Source of the DNA: Comamonas testosteroni
GTDB taxonomy: Bacteria; Pseudomonadota; Gammaproteobacteria; Burkholderiales; Burkholderiaceae_C
Reading direction: 5' to 3'
Length of the DNA: 64,000 bases
NCBI GenBank assembly: GCA_008727115.1
Contig: CP044131.1
Coordinates: 4,030,001-4,094,000, forward strand
Part shown: positions 24,431 to 33,344 of the stretch, in pieces
Layout of the letters: each line of letters begins with the position of its first letter
Position numbering within the stretch: the first letter of the stretch is position 1
Position numbers and translations under genes: made by a program
The notes under the pieces: generated by a model
Databases searched by the model: none
What the model was told of the DNA's origin: nothing
Seen by the model: the letters and a program-made list of their open reading frames with translations, nothing else

Positions 24431-25197
24431 GGTTGCTCCTTGTGGCAGTCGATTCGAGGCAGTTTGTCAGCCTGCTTTTGCAGCTGCTCAACCAGCAGAC
24501 CTGCCGCCACAGCCGCAGCAATCGCCACCAAAATATTGAGCTTCAGCGGCAAGGCAAAGGCGGCCACAGCGGCTGTGCAGGCCACGATGGAGGCAACCCA
24601 GGTTGCCTTGTCCTTGAGCATGGACAGCAGCACGCCCAGCAGCGCCAGCACGCCTGCAAAGCCCAACCCCCAGGACAGAGGAATCTGATCGGCGAGGAAG
24701 ATCCCCAGCGTGGACGGAATCTGCCAGGCCAGCCAGTTGGTCAGCGCAGCGCCCCAGAAATAAGGCAGTTGCTCTGCCTGTGGCTTGGCATCCGGGTAGC
24801 GGCGCATGAAGTTCACAAAAATCACATCACCGCTGAAATAGGCCACGGTCAGACGGTGACGCAGACTCAGGTGCGCAAAATAGCTGCGCCACATACTGGA
24901 CAGAATCACAAAACGCAGGTTCACGCAAATGGCAGTGAACCAGACGACCCACAGCGGTGCGCCCACGGCCATCAGCGGCAGCACCGCCAACTGGGCGCTG
25001 CCTGCATAGGCCGTAAAGCCCATGAACAGCGCCAATGGCACAGACAAGCCGCTTTTGACCATGGCCACGCCTGTGACCAGCCCCCAGGCGGCAATGCCCA
25101 GCGCCGTGCCACTCATTTCCTTGCAGCCCAGCCAGAAGAACGGATCTTTGACGATCGATTTGGCGCGCTGGCTCAGCGTCGCAGCCGTGCTTGTCAT
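24427..25197 (-). CDS. azlC: AzlC-family branched-chain amino acid exporter subunit
   Basis: The 256-residue membrane protein has the AzlC/YgaZ fold with about six to seven helices. Family-like segments are [47 protein letters not shown] and [14 protein letters not shown]. It forms a two-component exporter with AzlD, encoded directly downstream with a 4-base overlap; it also overlaps the fmt stop by 4 bases. The methionine-related neighbours are coincidental or hint at export of a related amino acid; the substrate is not shown by the sequence. Confidence 0.9.
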   Translation of the reverse strand: MTSTAATLSQRAKSIVKDPFFWLGCKEMSGTALGIAAWGLVTGVAMVKSGLSVPLALFMGFTAYAGSAQLAVLPLMAVGAPLWVVWFTAICVNLRFVILSSMWRSYFAHLSLRHRLTVAYFSGDVIFVNFMRRYPDAKPQAEQLPYFWGAALTNWLAWQIPSTLGIFLADQIPLSWGLGFAGVLALLGVLLSMLKDKATWVASIVACTAAVAAFALPLKLNILVAIAAAVAAGLLVEQLQKQADKLPRIDCHKEQP

Positions 25198-26153
25198 ACC
25201 TTGGCCGAACCCAGAACTGCTCCAGCAGGTAGTTCAAAACCACGCAGGAAATCACCGGCTGCCAGGCGTTTACCGCCAGCACGCTGCAGCAGCGTCATAT
25301 TGAGCACGCCCTGACCGCAAGCCACGCGCACGCCTTGCGCATCGGCAGACAGCACCGTGCCCGCTGCGCCAGCGCCTTCTTCAGCCACAGCTTCCCAGAC
25401 CTTGATGGCTTCGCTGCCCAAGCTGGTGGCACCACCGGGGAAGGGATTGAAGGCGCGCAGTCGACGAGCGATGACTTCGGCGCTTTCGCTCCAGTCGATC
25501 AGGCTCTCGGCCTTCTCAATTTTGTGAGCATAGGTCACACCATCGGCGGGCTGTGGCGTGCGATTGAGGCCCCCACAAGCCGCCATCTCCAGCGCCTCGA
25601 CAATCAATCGACCACCCAGCGTGGCCAGCTTGTCATGCAGGCTGGCCGTGGTGTCGCCGGGCGCAATCGGCAGACACTCGATCACGCACATATCGCCGGT
25701 ATCCAGGCCCGCATCCATCTGCATGATGGTGACGCCGGTCTCGGCGTCACCCGCTTCAATCGCGCGATGAATGGGTGCAGCGCCGCGCCAGCGCGGCAGC
25801 AAAGAGGCATGGATATTGAGGCAGCCCAGACGCGGCGTATCGAGCACCCACTGCGGCAGGATCAAGCCATAGGCGGCCACCACCATCACATCGGCCTGAG
25901 CGGCATCAATGGCAGCCTTGGCGGCTGCGGCTTCTTCGGGGTATTTGCCATCCAGGCGCAGGCTCATGGGCTGAACCACGGCAATGCCATGCTCTAGCGC
26001 GCACTGCTTGACCGGTGAGGCCTGCAGCTTCATGCCGCGTCCGGCCGGACGGTCGGGCTGGGTCAGCACCAACGGAACTTCAAAGCCTGCGGCCAGCAGA
26101 CGCTCCAGGGCCACGCGCGCAAATTCGGGTGTGCCGGCAAAAATGACTTTCAT
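25194..26153 (-). CDS. fmt: Methionyl-tRNA formyltransferase
   Basis: Fmt formylates initiator Met-tRNA from 10-formyltetrahydrofolate. The 319-residue product has the hydrolase domain with [10 protein letters not shown] (residue 3), the catalytic Asn/His/Asp region ([24 protein letters not shown], then [16 protein letters not shown]) and the C-terminal OB-like domain (RAFNPFPGG). ATG at 26153 was preferred to GTG at 26162 because it gives the family N-terminus MKVIFAG. A terminator hairpin ends 11 nt before the ATG. Works with the deformylase encoded two genes upstream. Confidence 0.96.
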   Translation of the reverse strand: MKVIFAGTPEFARVALERLLAAGFEVPLVLTQPDRPAGRGMKLQASPVKQCALEHGIAVVQPMSLRLDGKYPEEAAAAKAAIDAAQADVMVVAAYGLILPQWVLDTPRLGCLNIHASLLPRWRGAAPIHRAIEAGDAETGVTIMQMDAGLDTGDMCVIECLPIAPGDTTASLHDKLATLGGRLIVEALEMAACGGLNRTPQPADGVTYAHKIEKAESLIDWSESAEVIARRLRAFNPFPGGATSLGSEAIKVWEAVAEEGAGAAGTVLSADAQGVRVACGQGVLNMTLLQRAGGKRLAAGDFLRGFELPAGAVLGSAKV

Positions 26154-26164
26154 GGGACTCACAA

Positions 26165-26190
26165 AATAAAAAGGCAGCCATCGGCTGCCA
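26165..26190 (-). terminator. Intrinsic terminator between the lipoprotein gene and fmt
   Basis: On the minus strand GGCAGCC and GGCTGCC pair around GAT and are followed by TTTTTATTTT. It ends only 11 nt before the fmt ATG, so fmt expression must come from read-through or a very short leader. Confidence 0.85.
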
Positions 26191-26195
26191 GGTGT

Positions 26196-26696
26196 TCAAC
26201 GATGCGGCTCTCTGAAATACATGCTCTCGTCGGTGAACATGGTTTTTTGCACCACGCCCTGCGCGTCTATGTGCACATGGGCGCGTCTAGGGTTGCCATT
26301 GTCCATAAACCGGTAGGTCCAGATGTCGCCTTTAAAGCTGTAGACCCCTTCGACTTTCGCAGGCGGGCCAAACACACGATAGACATCGTCCCGGGTATCC
26401 ACACCATTGCGCAGCGCAAAGAAATGGGCGGTATCCAGCACCTGCTCCACACGAGTCAGCTTGTGCTGGGCATCAAAGTCCATGTGATAGACCTGCTGGC
26501 CCGCGGGCTGCTGGCTATAGATGAGGCGTGTACCGCCATCCGGCAGAGGCACAACCACCGTGGGCTTGCCCATGCCCTTTTCCACCTCGGCCTGAGGCAT
26601 GCCTGGCTTTTGCCACTGCGGCACCATGCACGCTGTCAAAGCCAGAGCCATCACGCTGGCTACGAGGCTGCGGCACAGGGTCTGGAATCGCGGCAT
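26196..26696 (-). CDS. Outer-membrane-type lipoprotein with two BamE/SmpA-like repeats
   Basis: The 166-residue product starts with a lipoprotein signal peptide (SLVASVMALALTAC, lipobox LTAC, Cys near residue 23). Two similar halves follow, each with a helix, a G-x-P turn and three strands: QAEVEKGMGKPTVVVPLPDG...HKLTRVEQVL and RDDVYRVFGPPAKVEGVYSF...GVVQKTMF. This resembles the SmpA/OmlA (BamE) fold in tandem. It sits between def and fmt, 18 bp after def, which is a family-specific context rather than a functional clue. Exact role unknown. Confidence 0.8.
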   Translation of the reverse strand: MPRFQTLCRSLVASVMALALTACMVPQWQKPGMPQAEVEKGMGKPTVVVPLPDGGTRLIYSQQPAGQQVYHMDFDAQHKLTRVEQVLDTAHFFALRNGVDTRDDVYRVFGPPAKVEGVYSFKGDIWTYRFMDNGNPRRAHVHIDAQGVVQKTMFTDESMYFREPHR

Positions 26697-26714
26697 GGGG
26701 GTTCCTTGGGGAAA

Positions 26715-27227
26715 TCAGTCCCGAGCGGCCGCTTTCTGGGCCTTGACCAATTTGGTCTTGATGCGGTTGCGCTTCAGTGGCGACAGGTACTCGACAAACA
26801 CCTTGCCCAGCAGGTGGTCCATCTCATGCTGCATGCAGATGGCCAGCAGACCTTCAGCGGCAATCTCGCGGCTCTTGCCGTTTTCGTCCAGCGCCTTGAC
26901 CTTGACCGAAGTGGAGCGCTCCACACCGTCATAGATCCCGGGCACGGACAAGCAGCCTTCTTCGCCCAGCTGCTTTTCCTCGCTGGCCCAGGTGATTTCG
27001 GGGTTGATAAGAACCAGCGGCTCGTTACGCTCTTCAGACACATCGATCACTACCACACGCTCGTGCACGTCGATCTGCGTGGCAGCCAAGCCGATGCCCT
27101 GGGCGTCATACATGGTCTCGAGCATGTCTTTCACCAGGGTCTGGATGCGCTCATCCACCTGCGCCACGGGCTGGGCGACCTTGTGAAGACGGGGATCGGG
27201 GTAGCAGAGGATGGAAAGAATGGCCAT
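26715..27227 (-). CDS. def: Peptide deformylase
   Basis: Def removes the N-formyl group from nascent proteins. The 170-residue metalloenzyme shows its three motifs in order: GIGLAATQI (residue 45), EEGCLSVPG (metal Cys) and QHEMDHLLG (metal His pair and catalytic Glu). Length and C-terminus are normal for type I deformylases. It is the first gene of the minus-strand series leading to fmt and diverges from the LysM gene. Confidence 0.97.
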   Translation of the reverse strand: MAILSILCYPDPRLHKVAQPVAQVDERIQTLVKDMLETMYDAQGIGLAATQIDVHERVVVIDVSEERNEPLVLINPEITWASEEKQLGEEGCLSVPGIYDGVERSTSVKVKALDENGKSREIAAEGLLAICMQHEMDHLLGKVFVEYLSPLKRNRIKTKLVKAQKAAARD

Positions 27228-27431
27228 GATATCTCGGTAAAACTGTCGTTATTGTCCCAACATTTGCGCTCAAACGCTTGGCCGCGTCCCAATAAACATT
27301 GATCTATCCAGGCCTTGCATCGAGAATTTAGACACATTTGTAAGACTTGCGGGGTCGCTTATGCCAAGATCGCCCACAGTGCAGCGACGCGAGGGACGCT
27401 GCAGTAAACGAATCCCGCCAGAAGGAATTTC

Positions 27432-28622
27432 ATGACCGCATTTGCCACTGCACGTGCCCTGAGTATTGGCGCCACGCTGCTTGCCGCCCTAACCTCGGCT
27501 CACGCCCAGAGCTACCCAGTGACTGCCGCTCAGCGCACTACCGCCCAGCAAGTCGCTCAACAAGGAATCCCCGAGCAAGAACTGACTGCCAATGCTCCCG
27601 CCCAGTACACCGTCAAGCGGGGCGACACGCTGTGGGCAATTTCAGGCATGTATCTGCGCCAACCCTGGCGCTGGCCCGACCTGTGGGGCATGAACCTCTC
27701 CAGTATTGCCAACCCTCACCTGATCTATCCGGGTCAAATGCTGTATCTGGTCCGCAGCAACGGCTATGCACGCCTGTCGACCACAGCACCCAATGGAGAC
27801 CCAGGCGTAGTGCGCCTCTCGCCTCAGGCTCGCGAGTCCTCGCTCAATGAGCTTGCACTCCCTACCTTGCCGCCCCATCTGATCGAGCCATTCCTGGCCG
27901 AGCCGCTGGTAGTGGACAGCCAGGCGCTGACGCAGGCTCCACGCATCATTGCGACACAGGATAAGCGCGTGCTCATGGCCAAGGGTGATAGGGCTTATGT
28001 ACGCAACTCTGGTGGTCAGCTGATCAGCACTGACAAGCATCAACCCAGCAGCTATCGCATCTTCCGCGACGCAACTGCACTCAAAGACCCGGTCAGCGGG
28101 GAAATTCTGGGCTATGAAGCCAAGTATCTGGGGAGTGCGACTGTGGTGCGCGGTGAGACCGTGCTTGAATCTGCAGACGGCCAGCCCGCTCAAGCTACCC
28201 CGGGAACCGTGGACATCACGCGCTCGAAGAACGAGATTCGCGCTGGCGACCGCTTGCTGCCATCGCCCGCACCTCAGTACCTGAGCTATGTGCCCCACGC
28301 ACCTGTCAAGAACGTCGAAGGTGCAGCCGTCGTCTCCATCTATGGCGACTCTGTGGGCTACAACGCCGCACAAAATCAGGTGATTGCCATCAACAAGGGC
28401 GCGCAAGACGGTATGGACATTGGCACAGTGCTGGAGCTTGTCAGCAAGGGCAATGTCATTGTGGACAAGACCAGTCCTACTCGCGACACCGTCAAGCTGC
28501 CTGATGAGGCCAATGGCTATGCCATGGTCTTCAAGGTTTTCGACCGCGTGTCGTACGCGCTTATCACCACCGCCCAGCGCGGCGTGAATGTAGGCGACGG
28601 CCTGCACTCACCTCAACGCTAA
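27432..28622 (+). CDS. LysM-domain periplasmic/envelope protein
   Basis: The 396-residue protein has a Sec signal peptide (residues 1-26, cleavage near AHAQ) and one LysM peptidoglycan-binding domain (about 57-107; YTVKRGDTLWAISGMYLRQPWRWPDLW, NPHLIYPGQMLYLV). A long beta-rich region without a recognised catalytic motif follows. GAAGG precedes the ATG. Proteins of this kind lie next to dprA in many Burkholderiales; dprA follows here after 12 bp with its own AAAGGAGG site. It probably binds the cell wall; enzymatic activity is not evident. Confidence 0.9.
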   Translation: MTAFATARALSIGATLLAALTSAHAQSYPVTAAQRTTAQQVAQQGIPEQELTANAPAQYTVKRGDTLWAISGMYLRQPWRWPDLWGMNLSSIANPHLIYPGQMLYLVRSNGYARLSTTAPNGDPGVVRLSPQARESSLNELALPTLPPHLIEPFLAEPLVVDSQALTQAPRIIATQDKRVLMAKGDRAYVRNSGGQLISTDKHQPSSYRIFRDATALKDPVSGEILGYEAKYLGSATVVRGETVLESADGQPAQATPGTVDITRSKNEIRAGDRLLPSPAPQYLSYVPHAPVKNVEGAAVVSIYGDSVGYNAAQNQVIAINKGAQDGMDIGTVLELVSKGNVIVDKTSPTRDTVKLPDEANGYAMVFKVFDRVSYALITTAQRGVNVGDGLHSPQR

Positions 28623-28634
28623 AGGAGGCCACGC

Positions 28635-29828
28635 ATGGTGCCCACCTCCCTACCCGACGTGCACCATGCCTCGCCCGATGCCGAAACGCTGGCCTGGCTG
28701 CGTCTGCTGCTGACGCCGGGCCTGGGCCGCGCCACGGCCCGCAGGCTTCTGGCCCGTGCAGGCGGCGCCGAGGCCATCTGGCAATTACCGCTGCAAGCCT
28801 GGGCGGAGTGCGCGACACAACCCCAGATCAAGGCACTGAGTGAGCTTCCTGCGGACTGGGACAAGCACTGCAATGTCTTGAGGCAATGGCTGGCGTCACC
28901 CGCCCCAGGCACCTTGCATACCGTAATCCAGCTAGGAGGCTCTCAATACCCCGACTGCCTGCTGCAGACCGAAGATCCGCCCCTGCTGCTGTTTATCCAA
29001 GGTCCTGCCTCCCTGCTTTCCTCCGCCAGACCCTGGTTTCCCTACCCGGCCACCTTCGCCATGGTCGGCAGTCGCAACCCATCGGCTCAAGGCGTCATCA
29101 ATGCCCGAAACATGGCGCAGGCACTGACTGAGCGAGGTCTGTGCATCGTCTCGGGGCTGGCCCGCGGTATCGATGCCGCAGCGCACGAGGGAGCCCTACA
29201 CAGCCCGTCAGGCCCAACACCTCGTACGATTGCCGTAGTCGGCACCGGACTGGATCAGGTCTATCCACGCGCCCACATCAAGCTGGCGCATCAAATTGCG
29301 CTCAATGGCCTGCTCATCAGCGAATATCCTCTTGGCAGTGAGCCTCTTCCACGTCATTTCCCGCAGCGCAATCGCATCATCTCAGGCCTGTCGCAAGGAA
29401 CTCTGGTCGTGGAAGCGGCACTGAAGTCCGGCTCCCTCATCACGGCCCGCCTGGCCAGTGAACAGGGGCGTGAGGTCTTTGCCATTCCCGGCTCCATCCA
29501 CGCGCCGCAGGCCAAAGGCTGCCACGCCCTGCTGCGCCAGGGAGCAAAGCTGGTGGAAACCGCAGCCGATGTACTCGAAGAACTTCAGGGATTAAAAGCC
29601 GCTCAAGCACTTACAGATAAAGCGCAAGCAGCTATCAAAGATGAAGCCCCTGCAACTGAGCACCCGCTGCTGCAGGCGCTAGGCCACGACCCCATGGCTC
29701 TGGAATCTTTGAGCGAGCGCACAGGCTGGGATGCCGCCCACCTGCAGGCCCAGTTGATGGAGCTGGAACTGGATGGCCTAGTCGCCCGCCTGCCCGGCGG
29801 TCTGTATCAGCGGCTGACACAGAGCTAG
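28635..29828 (+). CDS. dprA: DNA-processing protein DprA
   Basis: DprA protects incoming single-stranded DNA and loads RecA during natural transformation. The 397-residue product has an N-terminal helical region (LLLTPGLGRATARRLL) and the Rossmann-like DprA core (about 110-305; MVGSRNPSAQG, GLARGIDAAAHEGAL, GTGLDQVYPRAH, FPQRNRIISGLS, SGSLITARLA). A C-terminal winged helix follows (about 340-395). Between core and winged helix, residues about 320-336 (LKAAQALTDKAQAAIKD) are encoded by a copy of the dispersed TAGCTGC repeat (29591-29640). The gene is otherwise intact. Confidence 0.95.
   Translation: MVPTSLPDVHHASPDAETLAWLRLLLTPGLGRATARRLLARAGGAEAIWQLPLQAWAECATQPQIKALSELPADWDKHCNVLRQWLASPAPGTLHTVIQLGGSQYPDCLLQTEDPPLLLFIQGPASLLSSARPWFPYPATFAMVGSRNPSAQGVINARNMAQALTERGLCIVSGLARGIDAAAHEGALHSPSGPTPRTIAVVGTGLDQVYPRAHIKLAHQIALNGLLISEYPLGSEPLPRHFPQRNRIISGLSQGTLVVEAALKSGSLITARLASEQGREVFAIPGSIHAPQAKGCHALLRQGAKLVETAADVLEELQGLKAAQALTDKAQAAIKDEAPATEHPLLQALGHDPMALESLSERTGWDAAHLQAQLMELELDGLVARLPGGLYQRLTQS
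29591..29640 (-). repeat. Dispersed TAGCTGC-type repeat inside dprA
   Basis: On the minus strand the copy reads GATAGCTGCTTGCGC, a short loop, then GTGCTTGAGCGGCTTTTA, the same pattern as the intergenic copies. It is in frame and adds a short alanine-rich linker to DprA. Confidence 0.75.
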
Positions 29829-29849
29829 CCCAAAAAACTGGCGTAACCT

Positions 29850-29957
29850 GAAACCAGAGACAGCGAGGAAGGGCCGCCCCGCACCGAAGCTGTCGTCCCC
29901 CTTCCGTAGCGCGCAGCGCGTAGAGAAAGGGGGAAGGCGCAACGCGCCTCAGGGGGT
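29850..29957 (-). repeat. GC-rich multi-hairpin intergenic repeat, copy 2 of 3
   Basis: On the plus strand it contains GAAGGGCCGCCCCGC, internal GC palindromes around TAGCGCGCAGCGCGTA and ends GCCTCAGGGGG next to the DUF1631 stop. It is the reverse complement of copy 1 and points 3' of the DUF1631 gene. Confidence 0.8.
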
Positions 29958-32320
29958 TAAGCCAACCTTTCCGGATTCGCCTGAATCTTCTGCAGCGCAT
30001 CACGCGTAGCGCGCACCGTCAGAGCCTCGGCGTCATGCACAGCCAGCAGACCTGCCTGCAGGTACGTTGCCATGCGCTGGGCCTGCAGCAGATAGCAATG
30101 GCCATCCAGAGAGGCAAACAAGTGCAGATGCTTGCGGCGGCTGCGCCACACATATTGCACCTGTACGCGTGCACCGTTGTGGTCGAGCGTAAACCAGCGC
30201 CCGCTCTCCAAAGACTGCGCCCACTCCAGCATGGCGGGCTCCACAGGCGTGTCCGTATTGGAGATGACATTCAGATCGGCTGTATCCACACCTAGCATCA
30301 TCTCTATGCTTTCGCTGGACAAAGGCAGATCGTCAAGCTTGCCATCCTCGCTGATGTACTTTTCCAGCTCCGACAGCCGCTTGGCCATGGCATCGATCCT
30401 CTCTGCCGGAATAGCCGCCGTCTTGGACATAAAGGCTTGTGCCAATGTATCCGTCAACACCTTGACCACTGCAGCCTGCTCGTCGCCAGACACGCTGATC
30501 AGCTCCAAGCCCTCTCGCAAGGTCTGCAGCAAGACCGGCAGACCCTGAATGACACGTGAACGTTCCTGACGTGATGGCTTGGCACTGGCCGACCAGACCA
30601 GCTCGCTGGCAGCCTGCTTGAAGCGCATGGCCCGCGCATCCTTGGCGCCATAGCGCACCGTGGCCATGGCCAGCACATCGGCCCAGGACTTGAACAAGAA
30701 ATCCCTCACCTCTTCACGCACCGGCATGTCGGTGAGCATATTGCGCAGCTCGATGGTGTACTGAACGGCCAGCGTTTCCTTTTGCTCCACCTGCTGCGCC
30801 ACACTGGTGATCTTGGCTGTGGACTGATTCTGCGCAAGGTGCTTGGAGAGAAAGTCCTCAAATTCGCGCAGCACCAGAGCGAACACCTTCTGCCCGGTCT
30901 CCGGATACTGCTCGATCACCTGCACCACACGGCGGATTTCAGTCTCCAGCGCATTGCCATTGATGCTGCTGGCATCAAAGCCCATGACGCAAGACCCCAT
31001 GCGATCAATCAGCTTACGCGCCGGATGATTGAGGTCGCTGAAAAACTGCGGCTCTGCCAGAGCCACACGCAGCACCGGCACTTGAAGACGGGCAAACCAG
31101 ACCCGGATGGAGGGCGGCAGCCTGTCCTCGGACAGAATGCTCTGGAACATCAGCGCAACCACCTCGATGGTTGCCTTTTCCCCCTTGGTCTCGGCCTTTT
31201 CCTTCCAGTCTGCAGAGCGCTCACGCACCAGATTGACCAATTGCCCTATGGCGGCTGGACTGTAGTCCATCGCAGGCACAGCCAGGACTGGACCTGCAGT
31301 CACCGGAAACTGCGTCTGGATTTGCGTTGCAAGCATTTGCTGCTCCTGCAGCGCTTGCGCCAACGCGGCAGAGGCGGGTGGCATAGGGGCCATGGGCACG
31401 CCAGACACCAGACCCGTCATACCTACCGCGGGCTGACTCAGCACCTGACGCAGCTGGTTCATTGCGTCCAGCGCCCTATGGCGTGCTCGCGCCAGCATGC
31501 CCAGGCCAACACTGGAGCCTGGAGGAAGTGCAAAGCCTTGCCCGCCTGCAGGCATTGGCATGTACTGCATGGCAGAAGAAGTCCAGCCAGAGTCATCAAC
31601 ACCGGCATAGCCGCTTGCCAGATGCATGGCACCTGTGGAAGGACCTCCTTCGGTGCGGCGCACGCGCAGCGGAGCCTCTTGCGCCTTGCTCACGCCTTTG
31701 GCATCGAGCAGCTTGTGCAGGATGCCGTACTCAGACTCCATCAGAGGAGCCAGAGCATTTTGCAAAGGCTCCACCGCCTTGAGCAAATGCTTGCGCTCCA
31801 TGCCGCTGGCAAGCCATTGCTCGATCAGATGCAGGCAAATCGTCTCTGCACGGAACATGTCCTGAGACGGCAGCTCCTGAGCTTCCAGCGCCTGAATGCG
31901 CAGCCGCATGGGCTCGAAACCAGGCTGTAGCGTCTCCCCCATGGCCAGCGCCATGCGGGAGGCCAGAATCTTGTTCTCTACAACGTCATCGCTGAGCAAC
32001 TCGAACGTCAGCGGTGCCGAAGAAGAAGAGCTGCTTTCTCTTGCTCCCGTAGGAGACTTGCGGGCGGCCTGCTGCAAGGCCTTGGCACTGGCCTGTACCC
32101 AGGCATTCTGGCTGGACTGAAAGCCCACCCAGACTTCACGCCAGTCCTGCATCTCATGAGTGGCAGACACGGAGCTGCTCTGAGTGGCGAAAAATTCATC
32201 GAGTTGCTGCGCGACTTTGGGCAAGCCCTGACAAATTCCATGAACCCAACGCAAGCGCGCCTGCCAGCCCAGTTGTTGCTGAGCTGCAGGCGCGTTAAGG
32301 GAAGACTGCGAGAGAGCCAT
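29957..32320 (-). CDS. DUF1631 family protein
   Basis: The 787-residue soluble, largely helical protein is assigned by overall recognition to DUF1631, a large family of unknown function in beta- and gammaproteobacteria. Visible features are a Gln/Ala-rich N-terminus, FELLSDDVVENKILASRMA (about residues 110-130), VVALMFQSILSEDRLPPSIRVWFARLQVPVLRVAL (about 390-425) and HPARKLIDRMGSCVMGFD. Near the C-terminus lies a PilZ-like segment (ALEWAQSLESGRWFTLDHNGARVQVQYVWRSRRKHLHLF, quoted in parts), which could suggest c-di-GMP binding; this is a guess. Single gene, between dprA and secF. Confidence 0.8.
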   Translation of the reverse strand: MALSQSSLNAPAAQQQLGWQARLRWVHGICQGLPKVAQQLDEFFATQSSSVSATHEMQDWREVWVGFQSSQNAWVQASAKALQQAARKSPTGARESSSSSSAPLTFELLSDDVVENKILASRMALAMGETLQPGFEPMRLRIQALEAQELPSQDMFRAETICLHLIEQWLASGMERKHLLKAVEPLQNALAPLMESEYGILHKLLDAKGVSKAQEAPLRVRRTEGGPSTGAMHLASGYAGVDDSGWTSSAMQYMPMPAGGQGFALPPGSSVGLGMLARARHRALDAMNQLRQVLSQPAVGMTGLVSGVPMAPMPPASAALAQALQEQQMLATQIQTQFPVTAGPVLAVPAMDYSPAAIGQLVNLVRERSADWKEKAETKGEKATIEVVALMFQSILSEDRLPPSIRVWFARLQVPVLRVALAEPQFFSDLNHPARKLIDRMGSCVMGFDASSINGNALETEIRRVVQVIEQYPETGQKVFALVLREFEDFLSKHLAQNQSTAKITSVAQQVEQKETLAVQYTIELRNMLTDMPVREEVRDFLFKSWADVLAMATVRYGAKDARAMRFKQAASELVWSASAKPSRQERSRVIQGLPVLLQTLREGLELISVSGDEQAAVVKVLTDTLAQAFMSKTAAIPAERIDAMAKRLSELEKYISEDGKLDDLPLSSESIEMMLGVDTADLNVISNTDTPVEPAMLEWAQSLESGRWFTLDHNGARVQVQYVWRSRRKHLHLFASLDGHCYLLQAQRMATYLQAGLLAVHDAEALTVRATRDALQKIQANPERLA

Positions 32321-32376
32321 TCCAGTAGTGTAAGGCGGCCAGACCTCTAAAGCTCTTGCCGCAATTGTTAAAGGAT

Positions 32377-33333
32377 TTAGACCACTGCCCCGGCATTGGG
32401 GTCGCTGGGATCTTGCTCAGTGGTCTTTGCGGGCACCTTGATCAAGTCCTCACGTTTGACACCCAGCCACATGGCAATCGCCGCTGCCACGAACACCGAG
32501 GAATAGATACCGAACAAGATGCCGATCGTCAGTGCCAGCGCAAAGTAATGCAGGCTGGGGCCACCGAAGAAGAACATGGACAGTACCATGGCCTCGGTCG
32601 AGGCGTGGGTGATGATGGTGCGGCTCATGGTCGAGGTAATCGCGTGATCGATGACCTCATGCGTGTTGAGCTTGCGGAACTTGCGGAAGGTTTCGCGGAT
32701 ACGGTCAAAGATCACCACCGACTCGTTGACCGAGTAACCCAGCACCGCCAGCACACCTGCCAGCACGGAGAGCGAGAACTCCCACTGGAAGAAGGCGAAG
32801 AAGCCCAGGATGATGATCACGTCGTGCAAGTTGGCAATGATGGCCGCCACACCGAACTTCCACTCGAAGCGGAAAGCCAGGTAAATGATGATGCCCAGCA
32901 CCACCATGCCCAGTGCCATCAGGCCGTTGTGCATCAGCTCGTCACCCACCTGCGGCCCCACAAACTCGGTGCGGCGCAGCGTGACTTCTGCATCTTCAGC
33001 CTTGAGTGCCGTGAGTACTTGCTCGCTTTGCTGGGCAGTAGTAACGCCCTTTTGCACGGGCAGGCGAATCATCACGTCCTTGGACGTGCCGAAATTCTGC
33101 ACGATCACATCGGGGTAGCCGATCTTGGAGACGGTGTCACGCACCTTGCCAATGTCGGCAGGCTGGGTGTAGGCCACTTCCATGACCGTACCGCCCGTGA
33201 ATTCCACGGACAGGTGCAGGCCGCGCGAGAACAGGAAAAAGACCGCCAGCGCAAAAGTGATGAAGGAAACCGCGTTGAGGAACAACGCGTACTTCATGAA
33301 CGGGATGTCTTTTTTGATACGGAAGAATTCCAT
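32377..33333 (-). CDS. secF: Protein translocase subunit SecF
   Basis: SecF pairs with SecD to pull secreted proteins out of SecYEG with the proton gradient. The 318-residue product has six membrane helices, the first at residues 15-35. Typical motifs are VEFTGGTVMEV, the TM4 region (VLGIIIYLAFRFEW) and the TM5 segment LAVLGYSVNESVVIFDRIRE with its conserved acidic residue. It lies 11 bp downstream of secD. Confidence 0.96.
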   Translation of the reverse strand: MEFFRIKKDIPFMKYALFLNAVSFITFALAVFFLFSRGLHLSVEFTGGTVMEVAYTQPADIGKVRDTVSKIGYPDVIVQNFGTSKDVMIRLPVQKGVTTAQQSEQVLTALKAEDAEVTLRRTEFVGPQVGDELMHNGLMALGMVVLGIIIYLAFRFEWKFGVAAIIANLHDVIIILGFFAFFQWEFSLSVLAGVLAVLGYSVNESVVIFDRIRETFRKFRKLNTHEVIDHAITSTMSRTIITHASTEAMVLSMFFFGGPSLHYFALALTIGILFGIYSSVFVAAAIAMWLGVKREDLIKVPAKTTEQDPSDPNAGAVV

Positions 33334-33344
33334 GATCTTCCTCC

